The translations under genes and the position numbers were made by a program. From contig CALDOC010000288.1 in the NCBI GenBank assembly GCA_937914675.1, positions 1 to 18,584 on the forward strand: 18,584 bases of DNA, written 5' to 3'. This document shows positions 7,284-14,546 of this stretch, piece after piece (positions within the stretch are counted from its first letter, which is position 1; each line of letters opens with the position of its first letter). The notes under the pieces were generated by a model. It was not told where the DNA came from. It was given only the letters and a program-made list of their open reading frames with translations, and did not search any database. This DNA is from an uncultured Sulfurimonas sp. (lineage in GTDB: Bacteria > Campylobacterota > Campylobacteria > Campylobacterales > Sulfurimonadaceae).

Positions 7284-8147
7284 ATGAAAAAAACAGTAAT
7301 CGCACACTCGCCAGACGCCGACGATATATTTATGTACTACGCCATTAAATTTGGTTGGATTGACATGAGAGGAGTGAAGTTTGATAACGTCGCAAAAGAC
7401 ATTCAGACCCTCAATGAAGACGCTCTTAATGGAGTGTATGACATAGTCGCCATCAGTTTCGCTTTGTACCCTCACATCAAAGATGAGTACGCGCCGCTTC
7501 GCACCGCCGTAAGTTTTGGAGAGGGGTATGGGCCTAAAGTCATCAAACTAAAAGGCGTTAGACTCAAGAGAAATTTTAAAGTGGCTTTGAGTGGAAAAGA
7601 GACGACCAACGCAATGCTTTTTCGAATAGCCTATCCAGACGCTCGCGTGACTTACATGAACTTTTTGGAGATAGAGCGGGCCGTTTTGGACGGCGTTGTG
7701 GACGCAGGAGTTTTAATACATGAAAGCATTCTAACGTACGACGATAAACTCGAAGTGGAGCGAGAAATTTGGGATATATGGCAAGAGTTGGCTGGAGACA
7801 AACTTCCTCTTCCTCTTGGAGGAATGGCGATTCGTCGTTCACTTCCTCTTAACCGCGCCATCGAGTATGAAGCGACGTTGACAAAAGCGGTTCAAGTCGC
7901 TCGAGATCACAAAGAGAGGCTTAGTAAAATGTTGATTGAGCGAGAATTGGTTCGCATAGACGCTCCAACGCTGGAAAAATATCTCGAACTCTATGCAAAC
8001 GACGACTCCATAACTCTAAGCGAATTGCAATACGAAGCGATCGATAAACTGTTTGAAATCGGATATAAGCATGGTTTTTACGATACTCTTGTAAAAATAA
8101 AAGATTACACGATTCCAACGCAATACAAAGAGTTAAGGAATTCATAG
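7284..8147 (+). CDS. mqnD: 1,4-dihydroxy-6-naphthoate synthase MqnD (futalosine pathway)
   Basis: Enzyme of the futalosine route to menaquinone, converting cyclic de-hypoxanthine futalosine to 1,4-dihydroxy-6-naphthoate. The 287-residue protein has a periplasmic-binding-protein-like fold typical of MqnA/MqnD. Markers: IAHSPDADDIFMYYAI (6-21), the substrate-pocket segment AISFALYPHI (56-65), VDAGVLIHES (139-148) with the catalytic His at 146, and KLPLPLGGMAIRRSLP in the C-terminal lobe, typical of MqnD rather than MqnA. ATG 7284 is the first start after an in-frame stop; no ribosome site precedes it, so initiation may be weak or leaderless. Its TAG is followed immediately by the fliQ ATG. Menaquinone is the respiratory quinone of Campylobacterota, so the gene fits a respiring organism. 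MqnA is the main alternative but the conserved His segment argues against it. Confidence 0.88.
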   Translation: MKKTVIAHSPDADDIFMYYAIKFGWIDMRGVKFDNVAKDIQTLNEDALNGVYDIVAISFALYPHIKDEYAPLRTAVSFGEGYGPKVIKLKGVRLKRNFKVALSGKETTNAMLFRIAYPDARVTYMNFLEIERAVLDGVVDAGVLIHESILTYDDKLEVEREIWDIWQELAGDKLPLPLGGMAIRRSLPLNRAIEYEATLTKAVQVARDHKERLSKMLIERELVRIDAPTLEKYLELYANDDSITLSELQYEAIDKLFEIGYKHGFYDTLVKIKDYTIPTQYKELRNS

Positions 8148-8414
8148 ATGGAAGCAAAACTAGTGGCGCTTGGCGTAGAGACTTTTAAAATAGCGCTTTT
8201 GCTCGCGCTTCCTGGGCTTTTAACCGGTATGTTTTTAGGTCTCGCCGTTAGTATATTTCAAGCCACCACACAGATAAACGAGATGACGCTCTCTTTTATA
8301 CCAAAGATTGTTGGAGTGGTGATAGTTATGGTTTTGACTATGCCATGGATGCTCAATGAAATGACGGATTTTGCCATATACGTTTTTAATCTCATGCCAT
8401 CTTTTGTTGAGTGA
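8148..8414 (+). CDS. fliQ: Flagellar export apparatus protein FliQ
   Basis: Small membrane subunit of the flagellar type III export gate (FliP-FliQ-FliR). It has 88 residues, normal for the family, with two hydrophobic hairpin helices (about 15-37 and 50-75). Family features include the sequence GLAVSIFQATTQINEMTLSFIP (31 onward) between the helices and LTMPWMLNEM (62-71). ATG 8148 directly follows the mqnD stop with no gap, and its TGA shares a base with the murB ATG (TGATG), so translation is probably coupled on both sides. The fliQ-murB pair is conserved in Helicobacter and relatives. It shows that the organism is flagellated or descends from a flagellated lineage. Confidence 0.95.
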   Translation: MEAKLVALGVETFKIALLLALPGLLTGMFLGLAVSIFQATTQINEMTLSFIPKIVGVVIVMVLTMPWMLNEMTDFAIYVFNLMPSFVE

Positions 8415-9232
8415 TGAAAAAAAAACTCATAAATTTTCAAAACTATTCCTCTTTTAAAATCGGCGATAGTTTTGAGGTCTCTCATCTTGAAAACGATTTT
8501 TCAAAACTAAACGATTTTTATCTCATAGGTTCATGCAACAATACTTTAGTTGGAACGCGACCACCACCGCTTATGACGCTCGGCAAACAATATGATTACA
8601 TGAAAATAGAAGAGGGCGTTTTAAAAATAGGAGGCGCGACGCCATCTGGGAAAATCGCTTCATTTTGTAAAAAACACAACATAACGAATTTTGAATTTGT
8701 TTCGCATCTTCCTGGAAAACTTGGCGGCTTAGTCTATATGAACGCCGGACTAAAAGAGTATGAAATTTTCAATCATTTAGTAAACGTCAAAACTCCAACG
8801 GGTCTCAAAGAGAAAAAGAGTATAAATTTTGAGTATAGATTTACAGATATTAGAGAGCCTATCTTAGAAGCCACTTTCAATGTTGAGTATGGATTTGACG
8901 TAGCAAAAGTGGCGATGTTTAAGAAAATGCGATCGAATCAGCCATCAACGCCTAGCGCCGGAAGCTGTTTTAAAAATCCCGATGGAGATTACGCCGGTCG
9001 TCTTATAGAAGCCGTTGGATTAAAGGGAAAAAGAGTAGGGGACATGGAGTTTAGCACAGTTCATTCTAATTTTTTGGTAAATCATAGTCATGGAAATTTT
9101 GACGACGCCATTTTGTTGATACAAGAGGCTCAAAAAAGAGTTTTTGAAAAGTTTGACATTTGGCTGGAGTGTGAGATAGTTGTTTTAGACGAGAGATATA
9201 TGGGTGGCGATTCGCCACTCATAAAGAAGTAA
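8414..9232 (+). CDS. murB: UDP-N-acetylenolpyruvoylglucosamine reductase MurB
   Basis: FAD- and NADPH-dependent enzyme of cytosolic peptidoglycan precursor synthesis, reducing the enolpyruvyl group to form UDP-MurNAc. The 272-residue protein is the short form usual in Campylobacterota. Visible markers: LIGSCNNTLV (37-46) in place of the GGGSN FAD loop, SHLPGKLGGLVYMNAG (97-112), FEYRFTDIR with catalytic R142, SAGSCFKNPDGDYAGRLIEA (181-200) with catalytic S184, and FSTVHSNFLVN (213-223); the C-terminal Glu lies near LECEIVV (251-257). I prefer ATG 8414, which overlaps the fliQ TGA by one base; a GTG three bases earlier (8411) is also possible and would add one residue. The end of the gene forms a strong hairpin and lies 3 bases from the convergent outer membrane protein gene. 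Confidence 0.96.
   Translation: MKKKLINFQNYSSFKIGDSFEVSHLENDFSKLNDFYLIGSCNNTLVGTRPPPLMTLGKQYDYMKIEEGVLKIGGATPSGKIASFCKKHNITNFEFVSHLPGKLGGLVYMNAGLKEYEIFNHLVNVKTPTGLKEKKSINFEYRFTDIREPILEATFNVEYGFDVAKVAMFKKMRSNQPSTPSAGSCFKNPDGDYAGRLIEAVGLKGKRVGDMEFSTVHSNFLVNHSHGNFDDAILLIQEAQKRVFEKFDIWLECEIVVLDERYMGGDSPLIKK
9202..9220 (+). terminator. GC-rich hairpin at the 3' end of murB, possible terminator or 3' stabiliser
   Basis: GGGTGGCG-ATT-CGCCACTC folds into an 8-bp stem (one G-U pair) with a 3-base loop, within the last codons of murB. There is no T-tract after it on either strand, so it is not a canonical intrinsic terminator. Its place at a convergent gene end with 3 bases between stops makes a role in ending or protecting the transcript plausible. 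Confidence 0.4.
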
Positions 9233-9235
9233 ATA

Positions 9236-10000
9236 TTAAAAACGCACCATTAAGCCAGCGTAAACGCCTTTAAATTCTATATTTAAATTTACGTTATCCA
9301 AATCATTGCTCTCAAATTTTTGAACTCTGTATCCTATTTCAATGCCAGGTTGAATAATTGGAGTGATGTTAAACGTGTAGTCGATTTTGGCTCTTGCGTC
9401 ATAAACGGTGGTGTCGCTGTATGAGATATACTTCCCATCGGCCTCAAATCCTAATCCCGTCATAGGAATTTGAAATCTTGTTCTCGCATACGCCATAGGA
9501 ATGGGAATCATTTTTGAATCGCTATATGACGTTGACGCCGTAGCCGTAGGTACTGTTAACGTTACGTTATCCGCTGTATACGACATGTCTATCATTTTTA
9601 TATCTATACCAACGTCCAAAGTAAGCCAAGCGGTATTGTCTAAAAGATTGTAATAAGGAATTAAGTCATACTGCTTGATTTCCAATGCGCTTGGAGTGCT
9701 TGTCGCTGTAAAATTCGCAAATGAACCTGTTGCGACGCCATCGCTTTTTACAGTTGCGTACTCAACTCTTAGATTTGGAATAATTGGAATAAAATGTTTG
9801 AACATAACCCAAGCGTAAGCGTTTGTCTGCTCTTTTTCCGTTGAAACGTCTTTACCAGTGAATGAACCCGTATTAGCGGTTAGTCCACCCGTCGGTGTTT
9901 GTTGCCATGCGCCAGCGCCAGCTTCAAGTCTTAAAAAATCAGCGTTTGCTCCAGAAGCAAACAGAAGTGTACACGCAACCGCGCTTAAAAGCTTTTTCAT
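9236..10000 (-). CDS. Outer membrane beta-barrel protein (TIGR04219-like)
   Basis: Predicted outer membrane protein of 254 residues. A clear signal peptide (MKKLLSAVACTLLFASGANA, cleavage about 20) is followed by DFLRLEAGAGAWQQ, which resembles the start of the small epsilonproteobacterial barrel family TIGR04219 (from memory). The rest is alternating polar/hydrophobic strands, for example NLRVEYATVKS, LEIKQYDLIPYYNLL, WLTLDVGIDIKMIDM, RARIDYTFNITPIIQPGIEIGYR-type strands in the second half, and it ends in Phe (GLMVRF), the usual BamA recognition signal. ATG 10000 has a strong upstream GGAGAA. It has its own promoter (TATAAT at 10028-10033). Substrate and function are unknown. Confidence 0.8.
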   Translation of the reverse strand: MKKLLSAVACTLLFASGANADFLRLEAGAGAWQQTPTGGLTANTGSFTGKDVSTEKEQTNAYAWVMFKHFIPIIPNLRVEYATVKSDGVATGSFANFTATSTPSALEIKQYDLIPYYNLLDNTAWLTLDVGIDIKMIDMSYTADNVTLTVPTATASTSYSDSKMIPIPMAYARTRFQIPMTGLGFEADGKYISYSDTTVYDARAKIDYTFNITPIIQPGIEIGYRVQKFESNDLDNVNLNIEFKGVYAGLMVRF

Positions 10001-10027
10001 ATAGTTCTCCGTATGTTAATATACAAA

Positions 10028-10033
10028 ATTATA
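10028..10033 (-). promoter_or_regulatory. -10 box of the outer membrane protein gene
   Basis: TATAAT on the minus strand, 27 bases before the ATG at 10000, with a GGAGAA ribosome site between. The expected leader is about 20 bases. Confidence 0.55.
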
Positions 10034-10084
10034 TCTAATAAAACGGCTTATAAACTTAAAGATTTTTAAAAGTTGTTTGGAAGA

Positions 10085-10108
10085 TATTTAGAGCCTAAGC
10101 TCTAAATA
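10085..10108 (-). terminator. Perfect 10-bp stem-loop downstream of tpx
   Basis: TATTTAGAGC-CTAA-GCTCTAAATA is a perfect inverted repeat with a 4-base loop, beginning 33 bases after the tpx stop. No uninterrupted T-run follows on the minus strand, so it may be a weak intrinsic terminator, a 3' stabiliser, or an upstream element of the outer membrane protein gene. Confidence 0.45.
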
Positions 10109-10141
10109 ATAGGAGGGAGAATAACTAAGAAAAGTAAAAAA

Positions 10142-10645
10142 TTATTTAACTGCGGCGATTGCTGCGTCGTAATCTGGTTCTTCAGTGATTTCTGGAACGA
10201 TTTGTTTGTAAGTTACAATACCATCAGCGTCAACGGCGAAGATTGCTCTACAAGTAACACCCGCAAGAACGGAACCACCAAGTAATACTCCGTAAGCGTT
10301 AGCGAAATCTTTGTTTCTGAAGTCAGAAGTAACAGTTAATTTGTCAATTCCTTCAGCTGAACAAAAACGTCCCGCTGCAAATGGCAAGTCAAGAGAAACG
10401 ATAGTAGTAGTCACTCCGTCCAATTCAGCCGCTCTAGCGTTGAAGTTACGAGTTTCAGTAGCGCAAACGCCTGTGTCTAATGAAGGAACAACGATAATAA
10501 GTTGTTTTGTACCAGTAGCTCCACCAACAACAACGTCACCTAAACCATCTGAGTTTACAACAGTAACCGCTGGCGCTTTGTCTCCAACGTTAATCTCTGT
10601 TCCTAATAATTCTACGTCTGTACCTTTAAATTTTGTAGTTGCCAT
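10142..10645 (-). CDS. tpx: Thiol peroxidase Tpx
   Basis: Atypical 2-Cys peroxiredoxin that reduces hydrogen and alkyl peroxides using thioredoxin. At 167 residues it is full length. The peroxidatic Cys is C61 in VPSLDTGVCATETRNFN (54-70), with the resolving Cys C95 in GRFCSAEG (92-99), at the same numbers as in E. coli Tpx. The active-site Thr and Arg are kept (T58, R94), and SDFRNKDFANAYG (107-119) and the C-terminal EPDYDAAIAAVK also match. A third Cys, C131, occurs in AGVTCRAIF where Ala or Leu is usual. ATG 10645 has a strong AAGGAG site. It is a single gene with its own promoter; a periplasmic signal is absent, so the protein is cytosolic. Codon use suggests good expression. Confidence 0.97.
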   Translation of the reverse strand: MATTKFKGTDVELLGTEINVGDKAPAVTVVNSDGLGDVVVGGATGTKQLIIVVPSLDTGVCATETRNFNARAAELDGVTTTIVSLDLPFAAGRFCSAEGIDKLTVTSDFRNKDFANAYGVLLGGSVLAGVTCRAIFAVDADGIVTYKQIVPEITEEPDYDAAIAAVK

Positions 10646-10692
10646 TTTGGCTCCTTAAGTTAATTTTAACGCTTTCACGTTTTGTTGAGAGA

Positions 10693-10698
10693 AGTATA
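10693..10698 (-). promoter_or_regulatory. Candidate -10 box of tpx
   Basis: TATACT on the minus strand, about 48 bases upstream of the tpx ATG, would give a leader of about 40 bases ending in AAGGAGCC. The match is imperfect and no -35 is evident. Confidence 0.4.
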
Positions 10699-10775
10699 TT
10701 TCAAATCGGATAATAATTGTCTTATTTAGAAAATAAATGTTTTCACATAAGCTTTTATTAAGAATTAGCGTCGTT

Positions 10776-11762
10776 TTAAATGTTACTTCTTGGGGCTACG
10801 TCTAAATCTTCTAAACTACTAAACATCTCTTTTTTATACATCTCAACGGCCACTCGTCCAATCATCGCCGCGTTGTCGGAACAGTATTGCAATTGACTAA
10901 GAAGCAAGTCGGCTTTGTATGGTTTGAGAAGTTCCTCTATCTGTGAACGCAAATACAGGTTCGCGCTTGCTCCTCCAACGATGGCGAATGTTTTTGGTGG
11001 AACGTTCTGGAAGTATTTTTTCAATTTATGGGTTAAATGACGCGTGGCGATATGTTCAAACGACGCCGCAATGTCCTTGTAATCAGGCTTCTCTTTCTCA
11101 TTCTCTTCCAAGACAGCAAGCCTTACGGCGTTTTTAAGTCCTGAGTAAGAGAATGCGAAAAGCTTAGATTGAGCGAGAGGAATGGTAAAGTTGTGTTTTT
11201 TTCTATCGCCATTTTTTGCCAACTCTTGTATGACTGGACCACCGGGATAGCCAAGCCCCATCATTTTAGCCACCTTGTCAAAACTCTCGCCAAAACTGTC
11301 GTCCATGCTTTTTGCCACCGTTTTTATGTCCGTTAAGCTCTTTACTTCCATAACCTGAGTGTGCCCGCCAGAAACCAACAAAACGCTCAAAGGAAAAACA
11401 GCCTCTTTTTCAATGAAAAGCGAGTAAACGTGTCCTACGAGATGATTGACTCCAATGATGGGTACGTTCAGCGCCACGGCTATGGCTTTTGCCATCGTAA
11501 CTCCTTCTATGAGAGTAACGGCGAGACCAGGCGTTGACGTCACGGCGACGGCTTTGAGGAATTTAAAATAAGGCTCGGCTTGCTCTAAAATCTTAGGCAA
11601 AGCTTCGGCGTGAAGTCTCGCCGCTAGTTCGGGAACGACGCCGCCGTAAACGCTATGTTCCATCTCTTGGGATATTTTTTTGTGAAAGAGCAACTTCTTC
11701 GTCTCTATCTCCGTTATCGAGATGGCGCTATCGTCACATGAACTTTCTATGCTTAGTATCAT
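10776..11762 (-). CDS. tsaD: tRNA N6-adenosine threonylcarbamoyltransferase TsaD
   Basis: Catalytic subunit for the universal t6A37 modification of ANN-decoding tRNAs, acting with TsaB and TsaE in the cytosol. The 328-residue protein has the ASKHA-type Kae1/TsaD fold. Markers: LSIESSCDDSAISI (3-16), YGGVVPELAARLHAE (39-53), STPGLAVTLIEG (76-87), the metal-binding pair H107 and H111 in NHLVGH, VSGGHTQVM (130-138), SFGESFDKVAKMMGLGYPGGP (156 onward), FSYSGLKNAV (204-213), IVGGASANLYLR (261-272), and the third metal ligand D296 in YCSDNAAMIG. ATG 11762 lies 19 bases after the stop of the glycine-rich protein gene, with AAGGTG upstream, suggesting co-transcription. In Campylobacter the gene lies near dxr and cdsA, as here. 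Confidence 0.97.
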   Translation of the reverse strand: MILSIESSCDDSAISITEIETKKLLFHKKISQEMEHSVYGGVVPELAARLHAEALPKILEQAEPYFKFLKAVAVTSTPGLAVTLIEGVTMAKAIAVALNVPIIGVNHLVGHVYSLFIEKEAVFPLSVLLVSGGHTQVMEVKSLTDIKTVAKSMDDSFGESFDKVAKMMGLGYPGGPVIQELAKNGDRKKHNFTIPLAQSKLFAFSYSGLKNAVRLAVLEENEKEKPDYKDIAASFEHIATRHLTHKLKKYFQNVPPKTFAIVGGASANLYLRSQIEELLKPYKADLLLSQLQYCSDNAAMIGRVAVEMYKKEMFSSLEDLDVAPRSNI

Positions 11763-11781
11763 TTTTTACACCTTAGTATTT

Positions 11782-13260
11782 TTACTTTATGATAAGTTTA
11801 TTAAATTTATACGCGAAACTAAAATCTATCGCGTTTGCGTTTAGCTCTCCGTTTATGGCGATCACTTTGCCACACATGATTTCGATGGACATGTTTTTTG
11901 TCATATCGTACATGGCTCCGAGCATGGGTTCAAAGACGTTTCCTCCACCCGATTGAACGCTTCCTCCACCGCCGGCTCCAAACGCGACTTCCGCGACGGC
12001 TGAAAAGTTGTAAGCGATGGGTTGAATGTAACCAACTCCAAACAAGCCAGCGGCGTAACCGCCAGCCCCGCCTTTATAGGCTCCAAACGCTTGGCCACTC
12101 ACGTACGCGCCCTCCGTCATGAACCAATCTATTTTCATTCCCAACAATTGAACGTCGCTGGCGTTTTGCGCGTTTGCGCTTAAGGAATCAGAGTATAGAT
12201 ACGTTTGGTTTGAAAATCTTATATTGAATTTCTGAGTTGAAATCGAGTCAAATAAGACATTGCTTTTAGAGTCGCTTATTGAGAGAAAATCCGTGTTTAC
12301 TCCTAAGTTTATTTTAGTGAACGTCGCGTCAAAACCACCCTCAATCGCATGAAAATATCCGATGCCGAGTCCAATATTTAGATTTTTTACGGGATTTAAG
12401 TCAAAGTTTAAAGAGGCTTTGCCGATGCTTCCTCCTCCCGTATCCACTTCCCCGCCACCGGCGGCTCCCAAAGATATTTTTGTCTGAACTTTACTGTTGC
12501 TTGTGACGTATGTCGTATACCCCATGCCACCAAGAACTTCCATGTATCCCGTGCTTTGTCCACCCATGGCTCCAGCGCTTTCAAAGTAAGCGATAAAGTT
12601 TTCTGAGACGTTTGCTCCATACTCGACGCCGATAAGCTTCATGGTCTGAGTGAGAGGCATGCCCTCTCTCGTTAAAGCGTCGCTTTTTGGAAAATAGTTT
12701 TGATACGTAGCGACTACGTAATCTTTTTTATTGGAGAAATTATATTTTTTGAAGTCATCGGCGTTTACCGTAGAGTCAACAAAAATAGCGTCGAATTTCA
12801 TATCGGCGACCAACGCGATTTGATTGCCATTTATTTCACCGTTTGGAAATGTAATTTTTGAGTAGTTGAGACCAAGTGAGTGGTTCTCAAACGTATACAG
12901 CGCGCCGGCGTAAGCTTTGAGCATAAGTCCGCCACCTTGTCCAGCGGAAGCTCCCCCGCCACCACCAACAAAGAGCCCTCCGTCAAGGTAAACGCTCTTA
13001 TATATTTCGTACTTGAGTCCAGCGCTAAATCCGCCAACAAAAAAGCCGCCTCTCTCTCCGCTCACAGCTCCATAAGCGCCAAGACCATAGTAAAAATTAT
13101 CATTGGGTTCTAAAAGATAGTTAAGTCCCATCAAGCCCATATCTTCCGTGTCTGAGAGTTTTATATTTTCAAAAGAGACTCTCACAGAAGCTTTTTCAAC
13201 GTTGATGGTATCACCTATTAAGAGTGAAAAAGGCAGTGAAAAAGCGAGTAATAATTTCAT
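11782..13260 (-). CDS. Exported glycine-rich beta protein with three internal modules
   Basis: Unrecognised 492-residue protein, probably exported (MKLLLAFSLPFSLLIG, cleavage about 16-17). It consists of three diverged modules of about 150-165 residues: roughly 20-160, 178-325 and 340-486. Each contains a short first strand pair, a motif like MxLxGxxY (46, 209 and 373), then a Gly-rich core: FVGGGGGASAGQGGGLM (97-113), GAAGGGEVDTGGGSIG (265-280) and FGAGGGGSVQSGGGNVF (427-443), followed by two or three strands ending with a Gly-Glu/Gly-Gly-Phe turn (GEINGNQIAL, GGFDATFTKINLG, GELNANAIDFSF). The strand pattern suggests a beta barrel or stacked sheet in the outer membrane or periplasm, although the C-terminus is Lys rather than Phe. 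ATG follows the methyltransferase stop by one base, with no good ribosome site. Codon use is like the housekeeping genes. Confidence 0.65.
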   Translation of the reverse strand: MKLLLAFSLPFSLLIGDTINVEKASVRVSFENIKLSDTEDMGLMGLNYLLEPNDNFYYGLGAYGAVSGERGGFFVGGFSAGLKYEIYKSVYLDGGLFVGGGGGASAGQGGGLMLKAYAGALYTFENHSLGLNYSKITFPNGEINGNQIALVADMKFDAIFVDSTVNADDFKKYNFSNKKDYVVATYQNYFPKSDALTREGMPLTQTMKLIGVEYGANVSENFIAYFESAGAMGGQSTGYMEVLGGMGYTTYVTSNSKVQTKISLGAAGGGEVDTGGGSIGKASLNFDLNPVKNLNIGLGIGYFHAIEGGFDATFTKINLGVNTDFLSISDSKSNVLFDSISTQKFNIRFSNQTYLYSDSLSANAQNASDVQLLGMKIDWFMTEGAYVSGQAFGAYKGGAGGYAAGLFGVGYIQPIAYNFSAVAEVAFGAGGGGSVQSGGGNVFEPMLGAMYDMTKNMSIEIMCGKVIAINGELNANAIDFSFAYKFNKLIIK

Positions 13261-13261
13261 T

Positions 13262-14266
13262 TTAACGTTTAGTTAGTATGTGCAAATACTCAAAGGTTTT
13301 ATCAGCTTTGTGGTTTCTGCTTTGGGTCTTATCGGCTTTAAACCTCTGATACTCTTTTGTCGACAACGCGTACGTTCCATACTTGGACATTATCTCTTTC
13401 ACGTCCTCTTCGCTCATGAGACCCTCGTTGTTGTAGCTTAAAAATATATGCTTAAAATCCGCGTTTTTAATCAACTCCTCAAAACTGCCATGCACTTCGC
13501 CTTTTTTGGAGTAATCGGAACGGTTGTATTCTCTCAGTCCCGTTTTGCCTTTCGGCTCAAACTCGTCATAAATCGAGATGGTGTTTAATATATGGTAATT
13601 AGAACTATATTGTCTTTGATTATAAGGCGGGTCAAGATACAAAATGTCTCCGCTTATCTCTTGTATCAACTCATTGGCGTCTTTGTTGAAAACTTGATGA
13701 ACGTTGCCATCTTCACTAAAGGACGCGGCTTGTAAAAGCAACTCTTTTGAAGCGGATCTTTTGAGATGTTTTAAAAACGCGCCATAAACCGAGGCGGTAT
13801 TTGCCACTTTGTCAGCGCTTTCAAGAAGCGACGCTAACAAAAAGTAGTACAGACGCTCGTCAATTTCTTTTGTTTCAATCCACTCTTTGATCTTAGTTCG
13901 CATCGCGTCTATCTTTTTACCATTCTCGTCACTAAAATATTGTCTTTCGCTCCCACTGCCCATGCAGTAGTTTTGATAAACAAAGCCATTGTCAATGAGT
14001 GGCAAAGCGTTAAGTTCTTCTATATATTTCTCTTTCTCTCGCATAGGCGAAGAGTTTTCTATGTAGTTTTTGTTCAAAACGTAACTATAACGTTCCAAGT
14101 CATTGCTAATGACTTTTTTCACGTCCGCTTTAAAAGTTCTCCCAACAATCCCAGTTCCAGCAAACATATCGCAAAACACTTTTTCAGATAAATCATCACC
14201 AACAACTTTTTTCACTTCTTCTTCTATCCATGAGGAAAGTTTGAGTTTTGAGCCTATGTAGTTCAT
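13262..14266 (-). CDS. D12-class adenine-specific DNA methyltransferase (type II modification enzyme)
   Basis: Alpha-class N6-adenine DNA methyltransferase, 334 residues. It starts with MNYIGSKLKL, the usual D12 opening (compare Dam and M.FokI); motif I FCDMFAGTGIVGRTFK (31-46) binds AdoMet, followed by the acidic SNDLERYSYVLNKNYIEN (54-71). The catalytic motif IV LYLDPPYNQRQY (209-220) has D212-P-P-Y215 for adenine. The middle (about 75-205) is the likely target-recognition domain. The start ATG overlaps the stop of the Cro/C1-type regulator gene by 4 bases (ATGA), so translation is coupled. Base and codon use are like the housekeeping genes, with many GCG, ACG and GTC words, unlike the AT-rich genes upstream. 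It is complete and probably active. The recognition sequence cannot be predicted here. Confidence 0.9.
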   Translation of the reverse strand: MNYIGSKLKLSSWIEEEVKKVVGDDLSEKVFCDMFAGTGIVGRTFKADVKKVISNDLERYSYVLNKNYIENSSPMREKEKYIEELNALPLIDNGFVYQNYCMGSGSERQYFSDENGKKIDAMRTKIKEWIETKEIDERLYYFLLASLLESADKVANTASVYGAFLKHLKRSASKELLLQAASFSEDGNVHQVFNKDANELIQEISGDILYLDPPYNQRQYSSNYHILNTISIYDEFEPKGKTGLREYNRSDYSKKGEVHGSFEELIKNADFKHIFLSYNNEGLMSEEDVKEIMSKYGTYALSTKEYQRFKADKTQSRNHKADKTFEYLHILTKR

Positions 14267-14493
14267 TCAGTTGTCTCTTTTATATTAATTTTTTTATTTT
14301 CGATAATTTCTAATGGACTTACACCTAAAAAATCTGCTAACTCAACTATATTACTTTTTATAGGATTGAATTTTTCTGATAATATATTCGACAGTTGATT
14401 TTTTGAAATACCTAGCATATTAGCTAATTCAGTTTGATTGTTTATCTCTTTTTGAGCCATGAGTTCTTTTACCTTGAATTTATTTATCTTCAA
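14263..14493 (-). CDS. Cro/C1-type HTH regulator, possible restriction-modification controller protein
   Basis: A 76-residue DNA-binding protein with a XRE/Cro-type helix-turn-helix: helix 1 about 5-15, then TELANMLGISKNQLSNIL (21-38) as helices 2 and 3, and VELADFLGVSPLEIIE (50-65) as the closing helices. The C-terminal tail (66-76) is polar. The size and position between nuclease and methyltransferase genes match C proteins that time restriction-modification expression, although those usually precede the nuclease gene. The start is TTG at 14493: AGGA lies at good spacing and the first helix needs residues before the first ATG (residue 12). The 4-base overlap with the methyltransferase couples them. 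It may instead be an antitoxin-like repressor; no toxin is adjacent. Confidence 0.78.
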   Translation of the reverse strand: MKINKFKVKELMAQKEINNQTELANMLGISKNQLSNILSEKFNPIKSNIVELADFLGVSPLEIIENKKINIKETTE

Positions 14494-14546
14494 AATGATA
14501 TCCTATCTAAGCTTAAAATACAAATATTTTATTAACTTATTGTTGT
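14494..14546 (-). promoter_or_regulatory. AT-rich spacer before the HTH gene, possible internal promoter
   Basis: A 53-base, very AT-rich gap between the HNH gene and the HTH gene. It is the only gap over 25 bases between 11763 and 18493, so it is the likeliest place for an internal promoter or C-box. I see no convincing inverted repeat and no clear -10; the AGGA of the HTH gene lies at its edge. Confidence 0.3.

Noticed and set aside
7576..8157. Minus-strand open frames within mqnD
   Set aside because: They have no recognisable domain or ribosome site and lie entirely under a well-supported gene.
8411..8416. GTG 8411 as the murB start
   Set aside because: The adjacent ATG at 8414 gives the usual TGATG coupling with fliQ; the GTG adds only one Met-equivalent residue.
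10700..10740. PerR-type operator upstream of tpx (ATAAGACAATTATTAT region)
   Set aside because: The two halves match at only about half of the positions, too weak for a supported operator.
11898..12620. Arg/Pro-rich frames on either strand in the glycine-rich protein gene
   Set aside because: They are out-of-frame readings of GGN-rich codons; the main frame has a signal peptide and coherent repeats.
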